Below, piece after piece: positions 48,603 to 57,006 of a DNA stretch of 64,000 nt. The stretch spans positions 62,001 through 126,000 of the forward strand of contig NZ_JAAIIH010000005.1 of assembly GCF_012932365.1 (NCBI RefSeq), written 5' to 3'. Below the pieces are notes generated by a model, which had not been told where the DNA came from, ran no database searches, and was given only the letters and a program-made list of their open reading frames with translations. Every line of letters begins with the position of its first letter. The stretch's first letter is position 1. This stretch comes from Bifidobacterium moraviense. Its GTDB lineage: Bacteria; Actinomycetota; Actinomycetes; Actinomycetales; Bifidobacteriaceae. Position numbers and translations under genes: made by a program.

Positions 48603-50276
48603 CTAGCGCACGGCCTTCATGAGCCCGCCGATGCCCTGCGTGCGCAGGATCTCGCGGTACGGACCGGCCTGCTCGGCGATCAGCGCGTCGATGGCCCGCA
48701 TGCCCAGCACCTCCACCGGCGCCTTGTCGTCGGTGAGCACCGTGGCGCCGTCGCCCGGATCGGCCACCTCCCGCATGCGCGAGGCCACCTGGTCCATGTA
48801 CCACTTGAGCTCGTCGTCGTGCGTGCGCATGTACGTGGTGGAGCGCAGCGGGATCGCCTTCGCGTCGCGCCGGATGTCGCTGGCGCCCTTGGTGGAGCGG
48901 CCCTCGCCCACGGTCTTGGCGAACAGCTCGCGGTTCGTGGCGCCCGGCACGTCGGCGGTGAGCATGTTGCGCGAGCCGAACACGGAGGCGATGGTGTCCG
49001 TGAGCGCCTCGTTGATGGAGCCCGCGCCGTCGGAGATCATGTTCATGTTGACCACCATCACGCCGCCCGGATTGAGGTGCGCGCGCACCATGCGGAAGAA
49101 CTCGGCCGAGCTCATCTGGAACGGGATCGTGATGTCCTGGTACGCGTCGACCATGATCACGTCGTACGTGTCCTTCGAGGCGGCGAGCCAGGCGCGCCCG
49201 TCGTACGTGGTCACGGGGATGTCCGCGGGCTCGTCGAAGTACCGCCCCGCCAGATCGGTGATCCTCTCGTCGATCTCCACGCCGGTGATCGCCATGTCCG
49301 GGTAGTAGCGCCTGAGCTGCCGGGCGTACGTGCCGGTGCCCATGCCGAGGATCAGCGCCGAGTCGGCATGGTCGGCGAGCGCAGGCGCGGCGAGCGCGGT
49401 GTCGTAGTACATGCCGGTCAGGCCCCGGTCCTTCATCGTGACGGACTGGACGCCGAAGAGCACGTTGGTGGACAGGATCGTGCGGTCGGAAAGGTTCCTC
49501 ACCTGCAGGTAGTTGTAGATCGATTCGCCCTCGTAGGCGAGGTTCGTCTCCCAGAACGCGAAGCCGCTCATCGGCGAGGCGACGGCGGAGACGACGAACG
49601 CGGCCGCGGCGACGGCCGACGCGACGAGCTTCGTGCGCGCAGCGACGAAGTAGACGATCGGGATGGCCATGAGCGCGCCGGAGAAGATCAGGAACGTCAC
49701 GAACGTGCCGACGGCGGGGATCGTGACGAACGTGGGCAGGAAGGTGCCGAGGATCGACCCCACGGTGTTGCAGGCGGACAGGCGTCCCACCACGCTCGCG
49801 TTGTTCTCCAGCGAGTCGGTGGCGAACTTGTTGAGTCCCGGCGTCACGGTGCCGAGCAGGAACAGCGGCGGCACGAAGATGAGCATGCACGACGCAAACG
49901 CGGCGACGACGAGGAAGTTCGTGGACACGGTGACGATGAGGGCGCCCGAGATGAGGATGACGAGGTACTTGCCCACGAGCGGGATGAGCGCGATCCACGC
50001 GGCGGCCGCGAGGATGCGGCGGTAGAGGCGGTCCGGGTCGGGGTTCCGGTCGGCCCAGCGCCCGCCGAACACGGCGCCGAGGGCGAGCGCGATCATGATG
50101 GTGCCGATGATGATGGTCCACACGATCTGCGAGCTGGAGAAGTACGGGGCGAGCAGGCGCGAGGCGCCCAGCTCGGCGGCCATCACGGCCATGCCGGAGA
50201 AGAACTCGGTGACGTAGAGGAACACCTTCGAGTTGAGGATGGGACGATCCTTCGTCCGTTCCGCCGCCTTCGCCAT
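48603..50276 (-). CDS. Membrane protein fused to a spermidine-synthase-like domain
   Basis: This 557-residue protein combines an N-terminal membrane region of about seven to nine spans (YVTEFFSGMAVMAAELGASR opening) with a C-terminal Rossmann methyltransferase-like domain of the SpeE family. The nucleotide loop is ALILGMGTGTYARQL, with EIDERITDLA and VIMVDAYQDITIPFQMSS following. Polyamine synthesis is not certain, since many such fusions have no proven substrate. GGAGAGAAGG precedes ATG 50274-50276. It is divergent from the thiamine kinase gene. Confidence 0.85.
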   Translation of the reverse strand: MAKAAERTKDRPILNSKVFLYVTEFFSGMAVMAAELGASRLLAPYFSSSQIVWTIIIGTIMIALALGAVFGGRWADRNPDPDRLYRRILAAAAWIALIPLVGKYLVILISGALIVTVSTNFLVVAAFASCMLIFVPPLFLLGTVTPGLNKFATDSLENNASVVGRLSACNTVGSILGTFLPTFVTIPAVGTFVTFLIFSGALMAIPIVYFVAARTKLVASAVAAAAFVVSAVASPMSGFAFWETNLAYEGESIYNYLQVRNLSDRTILSTNVLFGVQSVTMKDRGLTGMYYDTALAAPALADHADSALILGMGTGTYARQLRRYYPDMAITGVEIDERITDLAGRYFDEPADIPVTTYDGRAWLAASKDTYDVIMVDAYQDITIPFQMSSAEFFRMVRAHLNPGGVMVVNMNMISDGAGSINEALTDTIASVFGSRNMLTADVPGATNRELFAKTVGEGRSTKGASDIRRDAKAIPLRSTTYMRTHDDELKWYMDQVASRMREVADPGDGATVLTDDKAPVEVLGMRAIDALIAEQAGPYREILRTQGIGGLMKAVR

Positions 50277-50422
50277 GCCGACCTTCTCTCCTCCGCGCTG
50301 CCGATCGCGGCCGAGGCGCGGGACCCGGCCGCATACCCGCAGAGCCTATCAGTTCGAGCGGCTCGAAGTCGATCGTTTCCGCCCGGGACGAAGGCGGCGG
50401 GCGCGGGAACGCGGGGACTGCG

Positions 50423-50428
50423 TACAGT
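50423..50428 (+). promoter_or_regulatory. -10 hexamer TACAGT 7 nt before the thiN start
   Basis: TACAGT ends 7 nt before ATG 50436 and no ribosome-binding site fits between. A leaderless transcript is predicted. Confidence 0.55.
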
Positions 50429-50435
50429 GGGACGC

Positions 50436-51182
50436 ATGACGAACGAAACCTGCGTGATCTTCGGGGCCGGCGAATACTACCCCGGCCCGTTCGACGCCCC
50501 GGTCGTGCCGGAGGGGGCGCTGGTGATCGCCGCGGACGGCGGCCTCGACCACGCCCGCGCGCTCGGCGTGGCGCCGGATCTGGTGATCGGCGACTTCGAC
50601 TCGCTCGAGGGGTCGCGTCCCGCCGCCGGCGAGCGCACGATCGCGCTGCCGCCGCAGAAGGACGATCCGGACATGCTCTCCGCGCTGAAGATCGGCTGGC
50701 TGCACGGGCGGCGCACCTTCCACGTCTACGGCGGCCTCGGCGGTCGGCTGGACCACACGCTCGCGAACGTGCAGCTCATGGCGCTGCTGGCCTCGCGGGG
50801 CGGCATCGGGTTCCTGCACGGCGACGGCATGGTGGTCACCGCCATCGCCGACGGCGAGCTCGCGTTCCCGGCGAACGACGTGGCGCCCGGGCGCATGGTC
50901 TCGGTGTTCTCGCATTCGGACGCGTCCCACGATGTGAGCGAGCCCGGTCTCAAATACCAGCTCGAGCACGGGGAGCTGACCAACACCGTGGTCCAGGGCG
51001 TGAGCAACGAGTTCCTGCCCGGCGTCCCCTCGGCGATCAGCGTGCGCCGCGGCACGCTGATCGTCACGTTCCCGGCCGAGGCGCCGGCGCCGAAGGTGAC
51101 GCGATACCACGGGTTCGAGGGCGATCTGGGTCCGCTCGACACGGAGATCTCCTCGATCCTCTCGCCGGCGGCCCGGGCGTGA
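50436..51182 (+). CDS. thiN: Thiamine pyrophosphokinase
   Basis: This 248-residue cytosolic enzyme transfers pyrophosphate from ATP to thiamine to make the cofactor TPP. The catalytic domain is shown by ALVIAADGGLDHARAL, DLVIGDFDSLEG and GGLGGRLDHTLANVQLM; the C-terminal thiamine-binding beta domain includes VAPGRMVSVFS and GLKYQLEHGELTN. It stands alone. In bifidobacteria TPP is needed by phosphoketolase, so this gene is likely to be essential; that is inference. Confidence 0.93.
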   Translation: MTNETCVIFGAGEYYPGPFDAPVVPEGALVIAADGGLDHARALGVAPDLVIGDFDSLEGSRPAAGERTIALPPQKDDPDMLSALKIGWLHGRRTFHVYGGLGGRLDHTLANVQLMALLASRGGIGFLHGDGMVVTAIADGELAFPANDVAPGRMVSVFSHSDASHDVSEPGLKYQLEHGELTNTVVQGVSNEFLPGVPSAISVRRGTLIVTFPAEAPAPKVTRYHGFEGDLGPLDTEISSILSPAARA

Positions 51183-51278
51183 CAGACCGTCCGGCAGGCC
51201 GCGGCGCCGCACGCCGGACGGCCGAGTGAACGCTCACACACGGTGCGTTGAACGGCGCGCGAAACATGACGGACAACG

Positions 51279-51308
51279 TTGCCGTAAGTACAGGCGGCGC
51301 ATTAGAGT
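51279..51308 (+). promoter_or_regulatory. gap: Candidate promoter of gap
   Basis: TTGCCG (51279-51284) and TAGAGT (51303-51308) are spaced by 18 bp, with the transcript starting about 60 bp before ATG 51375. AAGGGAG lies just before the ATG. Confidence 0.55.
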
Positions 51309-51374
51309 AAGGACCGTTGGTAAACAATGGCCCGGTGCCAATGCGCGCCACGGCCACCCTCAAGGGAGAATTAC

Positions 51375-52433
51375 ATGACAGTTAAGATTGGTATCAACGG
51401 CTTCGGTCGCATTGGTCGTCTCGCCTTCCGCCGCATCTTCGAGCTCCAGGCTCGCGGCGGCCAGGCTGGTGACATCGAGGTTGCCGCCATCAACGATCTG
51501 ACCACCCCCTCCATGCTTGCCTACCTGCTGAAGTACGACAGCACCCACGGCACCTTCCGCCACGACGACGGCACCCCGGTCGAGGTCACCGCCACCGACG
51601 ACGCCATCGTGGTCGACGGCAAGGAATACAAGGTCTACGCCGAGAAGGACGCCAACAACATCCCGTGGGTCAAGAACGACGGCGTCGAGTACGTGCTCGA
51701 GTGCACCGGCTTCTACACCTCCGCCGAGAAGTCCCAGGCCCACATCAACGCCGGCGCCAAGAAGGTCCTCATCTCCGCCCCGGCCAAGGACGACACCACT
51801 CCGACCGTCGTGTTCGGCGTGAACCAGGAGATCCTCAAGCCGACCGACGTGATCGTGTCCGCCGGCTCCTGCACCACCAACTCCATGGCCGCCATGGTCA
51901 AGCTGCTGAACGACAAGTTCGGCATCAAGGCCGGCTTCATGACCACCATCCACGCCTACACCGGCACCCAGATGATCCTGGACGGCCCGCGCTTCCCGAA
52001 GGCCCGCAACAACCGCGCCGCCGCGATCAACACCATCGCGCACTCCACCGGCGCCGCCAAGGCCATCGGCAAGGTCGTCCCGGAGGTCAACGGCAAGCTG
52101 CAGGGCCACGCCCAGCGCATCCAGGTCCCGGACGGCTCCGTGACCGAGCTGACCACCGTGCTCGAGAAGAACACCACCAAGGAAGAGATCAACGAGGCCT
52201 TCAAGGAGGCCTTCTCCAACACGGAGTACTACGGCTACAACGCCGACGAGATCGTCTCCTCCGACATCATCGGCGACACCCACGGCGGCGTCTTCGATCC
52301 GACCCAGACCGACGTCAACACCGTTGACGGCGTGACCATGGCCCGCACGGTCTCCTTCTACGACAACGAGTACGGCTTCACCTGCAACATGATCCGTACC
52401 CTGCTGTACTTCGCCGAGATCTCCGAGGACTGA
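51375..52433 (+). CDS. gap: Glyceraldehyde-3-phosphate dehydrogenase
   Basis: This 352-residue glycolytic enzyme oxidises glyceraldehyde 3-phosphate with NAD and phosphate. The Rossmann start [20 protein letters not shown], the active-site Cys166 in [13 protein letters not shown] and the C-terminal [13 protein letters not shown] are diagnostic. Codon use is strongly biased to C-ending codons, more than in neighbouring genes, as expected for a highly expressed central enzyme. AAGGGAGAATTAC precedes ATG 51375. It ends in a hairpin followed by repeat array 2. Confidence 0.98.
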   Translation: MTVKIGINGFGRIGRLAFRRIFELQARGGQAGDIEVAAINDLTTPSMLAYLLKYDSTHGTFRHDDGTPVEVTATDDAIVVDGKEYKVYAEKDANNIPWVKNDGVEYVLECTGFYTSAEKSQAHINAGAKKVLISAPAKDDTTPTVVFGVNQEILKPTDVIVSAGSCTTNSMAAMVKLLNDKFGIKAGFMTTIHAYTGTQMILDGPRFPKARNNRAAAINTIAHSTGAAKAIGKVVPEVNGKLQGHAQRIQVPDGSVTELTTVLEKNTTKEEINEAFKEAFSNTEYYGYNADEIVSSDIIGDTHGGVFDPTQTDVNTVDGVTMARTVSFYDNEYGFTCNMIRTLLYFAEISED

Positions 52434-52480
52434 GCTCCCCGCAGCTGACGGCTGAGTAACGGCTACGGCTTCGTAGCGTC

Positions 52481-52515
52481 AGGCGCCCCGATCGGTTCGT
52501 CCGGTCGGGGCGCCT
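52481..52515 (+). terminator. Terminator of gap
   Basis: Arms AGGCGCCCCGA (52481-52491) and TCGGGGCGCCT (52505-52515) pair, with an inner CGG/CCG. The stem is very GC-rich and followed by GTGTATT. It starts 47 bp after the gap stop. Confidence 0.75.
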
Positions 52516-52525
52516 GTGTATTCGC

Positions 52526-52787
52526 GTCCGATTCCGTGCCGACGCGCACAACATCGGACGCGAAGAGAGTCCTAGCGTCCGATTTCGTATCGACCCGCAC
52601 AACAACGGACGCTCACAGACCACCACCGTCCGAATTCGTACCAGACCGCACAATAGCGGACGTTGACAGAGCCCTAGCGGCTGATTTCGTATCGACCCGC
52701 ACAACAACGGACGCTCACAGACCACCACCGTCCGAATTCGTACCAGCCCGCACAACAACGGACGCCAACAGAACGTCACCGGCCCAC
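52526..52787. repeat. 51-bp tandem palindromic repeat array 2
   Basis: Units begin at 52526, 52577, 52628, 52679 and 52730, each exactly 51 bp, with a truncated sixth at 52781. The left half is of the GTCCGATTTCGTA type, the right half of the CCGCACAACAACGGACGC type. Units 2-3 and 4-5 are almost identical, indicating a recent 102-bp duplication. It fills the gap between the gap terminator and the ybaK-like gene. Confidence 0.9.
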
Positions 52788-52796
52788 GGGTCGCGG

Positions 52797-52802
52797 TAGA
52801 AC
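52797..52802 (+). promoter_or_regulatory. -10-like TAGAAC 7 nt before the YbaK-family gene
   Basis: TAGAAC lies 7 nt before ATG 52810, in the same geometry as the leaderless promoters elsewhere in this window, although the last base departs from consensus. Confidence 0.35.
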
Positions 52803-52809
52803 GGTGCGT

Positions 52810-53319
52810 ATGAGCAAGAAATCGAAGAACGCGAAGGGCAAGGGGTCCACTCCTGCCACGCTTCAGCTGGAGCAGGCGGGCGTGCCGTTCGAGACGTACG
52901 AGTACGAGCATTCCAACGACCACATGGACGACGGCTACGGCGTGGAGGCCGCCACGAAACTCGGCTTCGACGAGCATCAGGTGTTCAAGACGCTGATGGC
53001 GGACACGGGCTCCGAACGCGTGGTGGGCGTGGTGCCGGTGAGCGGGCACATGGATCTCAAGGCGCTGGCGGCGGCCGTGGGCGCGAAGAAGGCCACGATG
53101 GCGGATCCGAAGGTGGCGATGCGCGAATCCGGCTACGTCGTCGGCGGCATCTCCCCCCTGGGCCAGAAGGTGCATCACAGGACGGTGCTCGACGAGAGCG
53201 CCCTCCAGTTCGACCGGATTCTGCTGTCCGGCGGCAAGCGCGGATTCTCGGTGGGCGTGGATCCGCATGATCTGCTCACCGTGCTGGACGCCGTGGCCGC
53301 GCCGATCGGCACGTGGTGA
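52810..53319 (+). CDS. ybaK: YbaK/EbsC-family aminoacyl-tRNA deacylase (Cys-tRNAPro type)
   Basis: This 169-residue cytosolic protein hydrolyses mischarged tRNA, by family knowledge Cys-tRNAPro. Recognisable parts are TPATLQLEQAGVPFETYEYE, KLGFDEHQVFKTLMADTG, LKALAAAVGAKKATMADP, GYVVGGISPLGQKVHHRTVL and the C-terminal GFSVGVDPHDLL. A basic leader of about 15 residues precedes the domain. ATG 52810 is preferred to an in-frame GTG two codons earlier, because of the upstream -10-like hexamer. Confidence 0.92.
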   Translation: MSKKSKNAKGKGSTPATLQLEQAGVPFETYEYEHSNDHMDDGYGVEAATKLGFDEHQVFKTLMADTGSERVVGVVPVSGHMDLKALAAAVGAKKATMADPKVAMRESGYVVGGISPLGQKVHHRTVLDESALQFDRILLSGGKRGFSVGVDPHDLLTVLDAVAAPIGTW

Positions 53320-53351
53320 CGTCTGCTCTGCACCCGATCGGCCGAACCGTC

Positions 53352-53507
53352 CGTAGGTGAGGTGAGCGGCCCTATGGCCGCGAAGGCTGCCACGCCGAGC
53401 GCAGCTCGGCCAGCCGAACCGTCAAGCGAACGGTCCAGTGGACCGTTCGTAGGTGAGGTGAGCGGCCTCACGGCCGCGAAGGCTGCCGTGCTGAGCGCAG
53501 CTCGGCC
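53352..53507. repeat. 60-bp duplication of the ispH 3' end
   Basis: The segment 53448-53507, which contains the last codons of ispH, is repeated almost exactly at 53352-53411, a shift of 96 bp. Both copies begin CGTAGGTGAGGTGAGCGGCC. This suggests a local tandem duplication extending past the gene end. Confidence 0.75.
53427..53449. terminator. Hairpin between convergent ybaK and ispH
   Basis: Arms CGAACGGTCC (53427-53436) and GGACCGTTCG (53440-53449) pair perfectly around AGT. It lies in the 148-bp gap between the convergent genes and could terminate both. Confidence 0.55.
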
Positions 53508-54475
53508 GGCAGCACGAAATGCATGTTCTCCCTGATGGTCTCCACCGTGCTCATGCCGGTGTAGCCCATGCCCTGCAGCGCGTCGATGACGCCGGAGACC
53601 AGTTCGTCCGGCACGGACGCGCCCGAGGAGACGCCCACGGCGGTCACGCCGTCGAACCACGCGGGATCGAGATCGCCGGCGTCGTCCACGCGGTGCGCCG
53701 TGCCGCGCGCGCCGAGCCCTTCCTGCGCCACTTCGACGAGCCTCACCGAGTTGGACGAGTTCGCCGATCCCACGATGACCACGCAGTCGGACCGCTCCGC
53801 GACGAGCTTGACCGCGGCCTGCCGGTTGGACGTGGCGTAGCAGATGTCGGAGTTGGGCGGCATGGCGATCCACGGGAACCGGGCCTTCAGCGCGGCGATG
53901 GTGCCGGCGGTCTCGTCGACGCTGAGCGTGGTCTGGGTGAGCAGCACGAGCTTGGTGTCCGGCGCAAAGTCCAGTCCGTCCACGTCGGCGGCGTGCTCGA
54001 TGAGGTGCACGTGCTCGGGGCTCTCCCCCACCACGCCCACGGCCTCGTCGTGGCCCCGGTGCCCGATGTAGATGATCTCGTAGCCTTCGCGCACGAAGCG
54101 CAGCACCTCGCGGTGCACCTTGCTCACCAGCGGACAGGTGGCATCCACCACGTGCATGCCGCGCGCCGCCGCCTCCGCCTTGACCGCCGGGGACACGCCA
54201 TGCGCCGAGAATACGACGGGAATGCCGGCCGCCACGGCCTCGTCCGGCACCTCGGCGAGCTCCTCCACGAAGACCGCGCCCTGCGCGGCCAGATCCTCGA
54301 CGACGTGCCGGTTGTGCACGATCTGCCGGCGCACGTACACGGGAGGGAGCCCCGCGGGGCGTCCCGCGCGGCCCGCGGCCCGGAGAATCGTCTGCACGGT
54401 GAGGATCGCCCGGTCCACGCCGGCGCAGAATCCGCGCGGATCCGCCAATACGATGCGTCTGCCGTCCGTGACCAT
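53468..54475 (-). CDS. ispH: 4-hydroxy-3-methylbut-2-enyl diphosphate reductase
   Basis: This 335-residue iron-sulphur enzyme carries out the last step of the MEP isoprenoid pathway, giving IPP and DMAPP. The three cluster cysteines are in DPRGFCAGVDRAIL, VDATCPLVSKVHRE and SDICYATSNRQ. Substrate-binding motifs VRRQIVHNRHVV, FSAHGVSP and GSANSSNSVRLVEVA are all present. The C-terminal tail after RENMHFVLP is a little longer than usual and its coding end is duplicated downstream. Confidence 0.96.
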   Translation of the reverse strand: MVTDGRRIVLADPRGFCAGVDRAILTVQTILRAAGRAGRPAGLPPVYVRRQIVHNRHVVEDLAAQGAVFVEELAEVPDEAVAAGIPVVFSAHGVSPAVKAEAAARGMHVVDATCPLVSKVHREVLRFVREGYEIIYIGHRGHDEAVGVVGESPEHVHLIEHAADVDGLDFAPDTKLVLLTQTTLSVDETAGTIAALKARFPWIAMPPNSDICYATSNRQAAVKLVAERSDCVVIVGSANSSNSVRLVEVAQEGLGARGTAHRVDDAGDLDPAWFDGVTAVGVSSGASVPDELVSGVIDALQGMGYTGMSTVETIRENMHFVLPAELRSARQPSRP

Positions 54476-54626
54476 GCCGTTCGTCCTCCCCGTGGTCGTC
54501 CTCGTCGTTTCCGACTCCCCAGTATGCCATGCGTGCCTCCCCGCCCGTCGGGCGCGCCGGGAGGCGTATCGAGACCGAACGCTACAGTGGGAGCGGTAAC
54601 ATCCCCTGTCACAACGGAAGTGTCAT

Positions 54627-55580
54627 ATGGTTACGAAGAACATCCCGCCGCGCACCGGCCAGCAGTACTCCATCGCGTTCGGCGACTACAAGGCCGTCGT
54701 CACCGAGCTGGGCGCCACGCTGCGCAAGCTCACCTACAAGGGCAAGGACGTCATCGTGCCGCTCGGTCCCGACGATCCGGTGACCTGCTGCCACGGCCAG
54801 ATCCTCGTCCCGTTCCCCAACCGCATCAAGGGCGGCGAGTACACGTTCGAGGGCAGGACCTACACGCTGCCGATCGACGAGCACGAGCGCAACAACGCCA
54901 TCCACGGCTACGGCTACCGCAGCTTCTGGACGCTCGAGGAGCTCACGGAGACCTCGGTCACGCAGTCCTGGCGCGTGCCCTACCTGCTGGGCTACCCGTT
55001 CGACGTGATCGTCACCGCGAAGCGCGAGCTGACCGCCGACGGCCTGGAGATGACGATCAGCGCCACCAACAACGGCGACTCGGACGCGCCGTGGGCGCTG
55101 GCGATCCATCCGTGGCTGGCCAACGGCTTCGGCGGGTACGGCGACGAGATCGACGGCCACAACGCGCAATGCCGCCTGACCATCCCGGCGGACACGCACG
55201 TGACCATCGACGAGAACCTCATCCCCACCGGCACCGAGCCCGTGGACGGCACCAAGTATGACCTGCGCAACGGCGAGCTGCTCGTCAACCAGCCGTTCGA
55301 CGACGCGTGGACCGACGTGCACCACGACGAGAACGGCAGGGTCACCGCCACGTTCGTGCGTCCGGACGGCCTGACCGTGCACGTGGGCGGCGACGAGACC
55401 GTGACGTCGTTCCAGGTGTGCACCGGCACCGGCTTCCCGGCCTACAAGCATCCGGCCGGCACCGCCGTGGAGCCGCAGACCGCCTACGCGAACGCGTTCA
55501 ACACCGGCAACCAGCTCATCGTCATCAAGCCCGGCGAAACCAGCGTCACCAGGCTGTTCATCGACGCCGAGCAGGCCTGA
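54627..55580 (+). CDS. galM: Aldose 1-epimerase family protein
   Basis: This 317-residue cytosolic mutarotase interconverts the anomers of hexoses. Active-site features are NNAIHGYGYRSFW with a catalytic His, WALAIHPWLANGFGG with the second His, and GFPAYKHPAGTAVEPQTAYA with the catalytic Glu. The actual sugar (glucose or galactose) is not evident. A TACAGT -10 at about 54583 would give a leader of about 35 nt, and GGAAG precedes ATG 54627. It is monocistronic. Confidence 0.9.
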   Translation: MVTKNIPPRTGQQYSIAFGDYKAVVTELGATLRKLTYKGKDVIVPLGPDDPVTCCHGQILVPFPNRIKGGEYTFEGRTYTLPIDEHERNNAIHGYGYRSFWTLEELTETSVTQSWRVPYLLGYPFDVIVTAKRELTADGLEMTISATNNGDSDAPWALAIHPWLANGFGGYGDEIDGHNAQCRLTIPADTHVTIDENLIPTGTEPVDGTKYDLRNGELLVNQPFDDAWTDVHHDENGRVTATFVRPDGLTVHVGGDETVTSFQVCTGTGFPAYKHPAGTAVEPQTAYANAFNTGNQLIVIKPGETSVTRLFIDAEQA

Positions 55581-55649
55581 GCGACGGCCTCCGCAGCCGC
55601 ATGGTCCGGGCGCGGTCCATGCCCGGACCGCGCCCGGACCGCACGTGAG

Positions 55650-55678
55650 TTGCGCCGGTCCGCGGGCTGTGGCATAAT
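55650..55678 (+). promoter_or_regulatory. Promoter of the bL37 gene
   Basis: TTGCGC (55650-55655) and CATAAT (55673-55678) are separated by 17 bp, the best sigma70-type promoter in the window, about 37 bp before ATG 55716. Confidence 0.75.
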
Positions 55679-55715
55679 TCCGTAGGTTTCATACTTTAAC
55701 CAAAAGGAGTCCATC

Positions 55716-55790
55716 ATGGGCATGCGCGGACGCAAGCGCAAGGATCGTCGCAAGAAGGCCGCCAACCACGGCAAGAGGCCGAACGCCTGA
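55716..55790 (+). CDS. 50S ribosomal protein bL37 (24 residues)
   Basis: The peptide MGMRGRKRKDRRKKAANHGK, followed by RPNA, is only 24 residues long, very basic, and ends in the HGKRPN signature of bL37, the small actinobacterial large-subunit protein first seen in mycobacterial ribosome structures. It has its own consensus promoter, AAAAGGAG at proper spacing before ATG 55716, and a strong terminator right after the stop. It is below the length most gene finders report. Confidence 0.88.
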   Translation: MGMRGRKRKDRRKKAANHGKRPNA

Positions 55791-55813
55791 TCCCGTAGCG
55801 CAACAGCTACTCG

Positions 55814-55851
55814 AAAGCCCCCGCGAACCGTCATGGTTCGCGGGGGCTTTT
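55814..55851 (+). terminator. Rho-independent terminator of the bL37 gene
   Basis: Perfect 16-bp arms (55814-55829 and 55835-55850) enclose GTCAT and end in GGGGGCTTTT. It starts 24 bp after the stop codon. Confidence 0.92.
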
Positions 55852-55911
55852 CCTATGCCGCGCGGGACGCCTTGCGGGATGCCCGCGGAACGTCCACGCG
55901 TCATTCGTCGT

Positions 55912-56250
55912 TCATTCCCCGCAGCAGCGGTCCAGCACGGCGTTGAGACGGGCCATCAGGCATTCGGGCGCCTGCTCGGGACGCAGGTACGCGCGGATCG
56001 CGGCGATCATCGCCTTCTCGCGTTCGTCGCAGCTCGATTCCACGTCGAAGCAGTCGCAGCCGCAGCCCTCGCCGCAGCCGTGTCCCTCGTGCCGCGCTTC
56101 CGTGCGGGGCGCAGGCGCCGATTCCCCGCGCACCTCGGTGATGCTCACCTGCGTGGTCGTCGAGCCGTCGCCGCTGACGGACACGGACCGCGTGACGGAC
56201 AGACGGGTGCGGCAACAGCCCGCCCCCGCGGACGACTCCTCACCATTCAT
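55912..56250 (-). CDS. Cys-rich small protein, probable anti-sigma factor (RsrA-like position)
   Basis: This 112-residue protein has ten cysteines, including the cluster HGCGEGCGCDCF, and a C-terminal helix IAAIRAYLRPEQAPECL followed by VLDRCC. Its gene overlaps the SigR/SigH-like sigma gene by 4 bp (ATGA), the place where a zinc-binding, redox-sensing anti-sigma factor such as RsrA is normally encoded. The classic H-x3-C-x2-C spacing is not seen, so it may bind metal differently. Its function as anti-sigma factor is inferred from position. Confidence 0.65.
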   Translation of the reverse strand: MNGEESSAGAGCCRTRLSVTRSVSVSGDGSTTTQVSITEVRGESAPAPRTEARHEGHGCGEGCGCDCFDVESSCDEREKAMIAAIRAYLRPEQAPECLMARLNAVLDRCCGE

Positions 56251-56999
56251 GACCGCTCCTTTCCCTTGACGGACTCCCGGGGCGGCACCGTTCCGCCGCT
56301 GCCGCCGTGCGCCGTCGCACGCGCCGCATGCGCCGACGCTCCGCCCTCGTCGCCTTCATTATGACGCGGATGCGCGGCGTCGCCCGTGGTTATGCCCTTG
56401 GACGAACGCCTTGCCGGCCTCGCCCCGGCCGTGTACCCGCGGGCCGCCGCATAGCCGGCGAGCTCCTGCTTGAGCTGGGTGCGCGCGCGGTTGAGCCGGC
56501 TCATCACCGTGCCGATCTTCACGCCCTGCTCGTCGGCCACCTGCTGGTAGGACTTGCCGTCGATGGCGGCGTCGATGAACACCTGCCGGCGTTCGGGGCT
56601 GAGCCTGTTGAGCGCGGCGAGGATCTCCTCGGGCGCGTAGGCGTCCAGATACTCCTGCTCGGCCGACTTGAGCCCCTCCCCCGAGTGCTCGGCCGCGTCG
56701 TAGATGTCCCAGTCGTCGTATTCGCCGGTCTCGTCGTTGGCGCACTGCGGACGCCGCTTGGCCCGGGCGTACTGGTTGAAGTAGGCGTTGCGCTCGATCG
56801 TGGTCATCCACGCCTCGAAGTTGCTGCCCTCCTTGAACGTGTCGAAGGCCTTGAAGGCGCGCTCGAAGGTGTCCTGCACCAGATCCTGGGCGTCGTCGGC
56901 GTTGTTGGTCAGTCGCATGGCCTGACGGTAGAGCGCGTCGACCGCGGGCATGGCGAGGGCCTCGAACCGGCGTCGCCTGCTTTCCATGCTTTCAGTCAC
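56247..56999 (-). CDS. ECF sigma factor, SigR/SigH (ECF12) type
   Basis: This 250-residue sigma factor resembles the oxidative and disulfide-stress factors SigR/SigH. Region 2 has FEALAMPAVDALYRQAMRLT, ADDAQDLVQDTFERAFKAFD and EGSNFEAWMTTIERNAYFN; region 4 has LSPERRQVFIDAAIDGKSYQ and GTVMSRLNRARTQLKQEL. A low-complexity tail of about 50 residues extends the C-terminus. The start is GTG 56997-56999, 7 nt after TAGAAT, so probably leaderless; an in-frame ATG lies four codons on. It is divergent from the exonuclease gene. Confidence 0.9.
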   Translation of the reverse strand: MTESMESRRRRFEALAMPAVDALYRQAMRLTNNADDAQDLVQDTFERAFKAFDTFKEGSNFEAWMTTIERNAYFNQYARAKRRPQCANDETGEYDDWDIYDAAEHSGEGLKSAEQEYLDAYAPEEILAALNRLSPERRQVFIDAAIDGKSYQQVADEQGVKIGTVMSRLNRARTQLKQELAGYAAARGYTAGARPARRSSKGITTGDAAHPRHNEGDEGGASAHAARATAHGGSGGTVPPRESVKGKERS

Positions 57000-57006
57000 A
57001 GCTCGT

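Noticed and set aside
47175..51182. 1335-residue open frame on the plus strand
   Set aside because: Only its last 248 codons (thiN) are real; the rest is antisense to infC, the TauE-family gene and the spermidine-synthase-like gene and has shadow composition typical of high-GC DNA.
51360..52283. 307-residue open frame antisense to gap
   Set aside because: It is composed of Gly/Val/Leu shadow sequence that arises from the strong codon bias of gap on the other strand.
52536..52799. 87-residue protein with 17-residue repeats
   Set aside because: The frame is open only because the DNA period of 51 is a multiple of three. No ribosome-binding site exists, arrays 1 and 3 match it in another frame, and that frame has a stop in unit 4.
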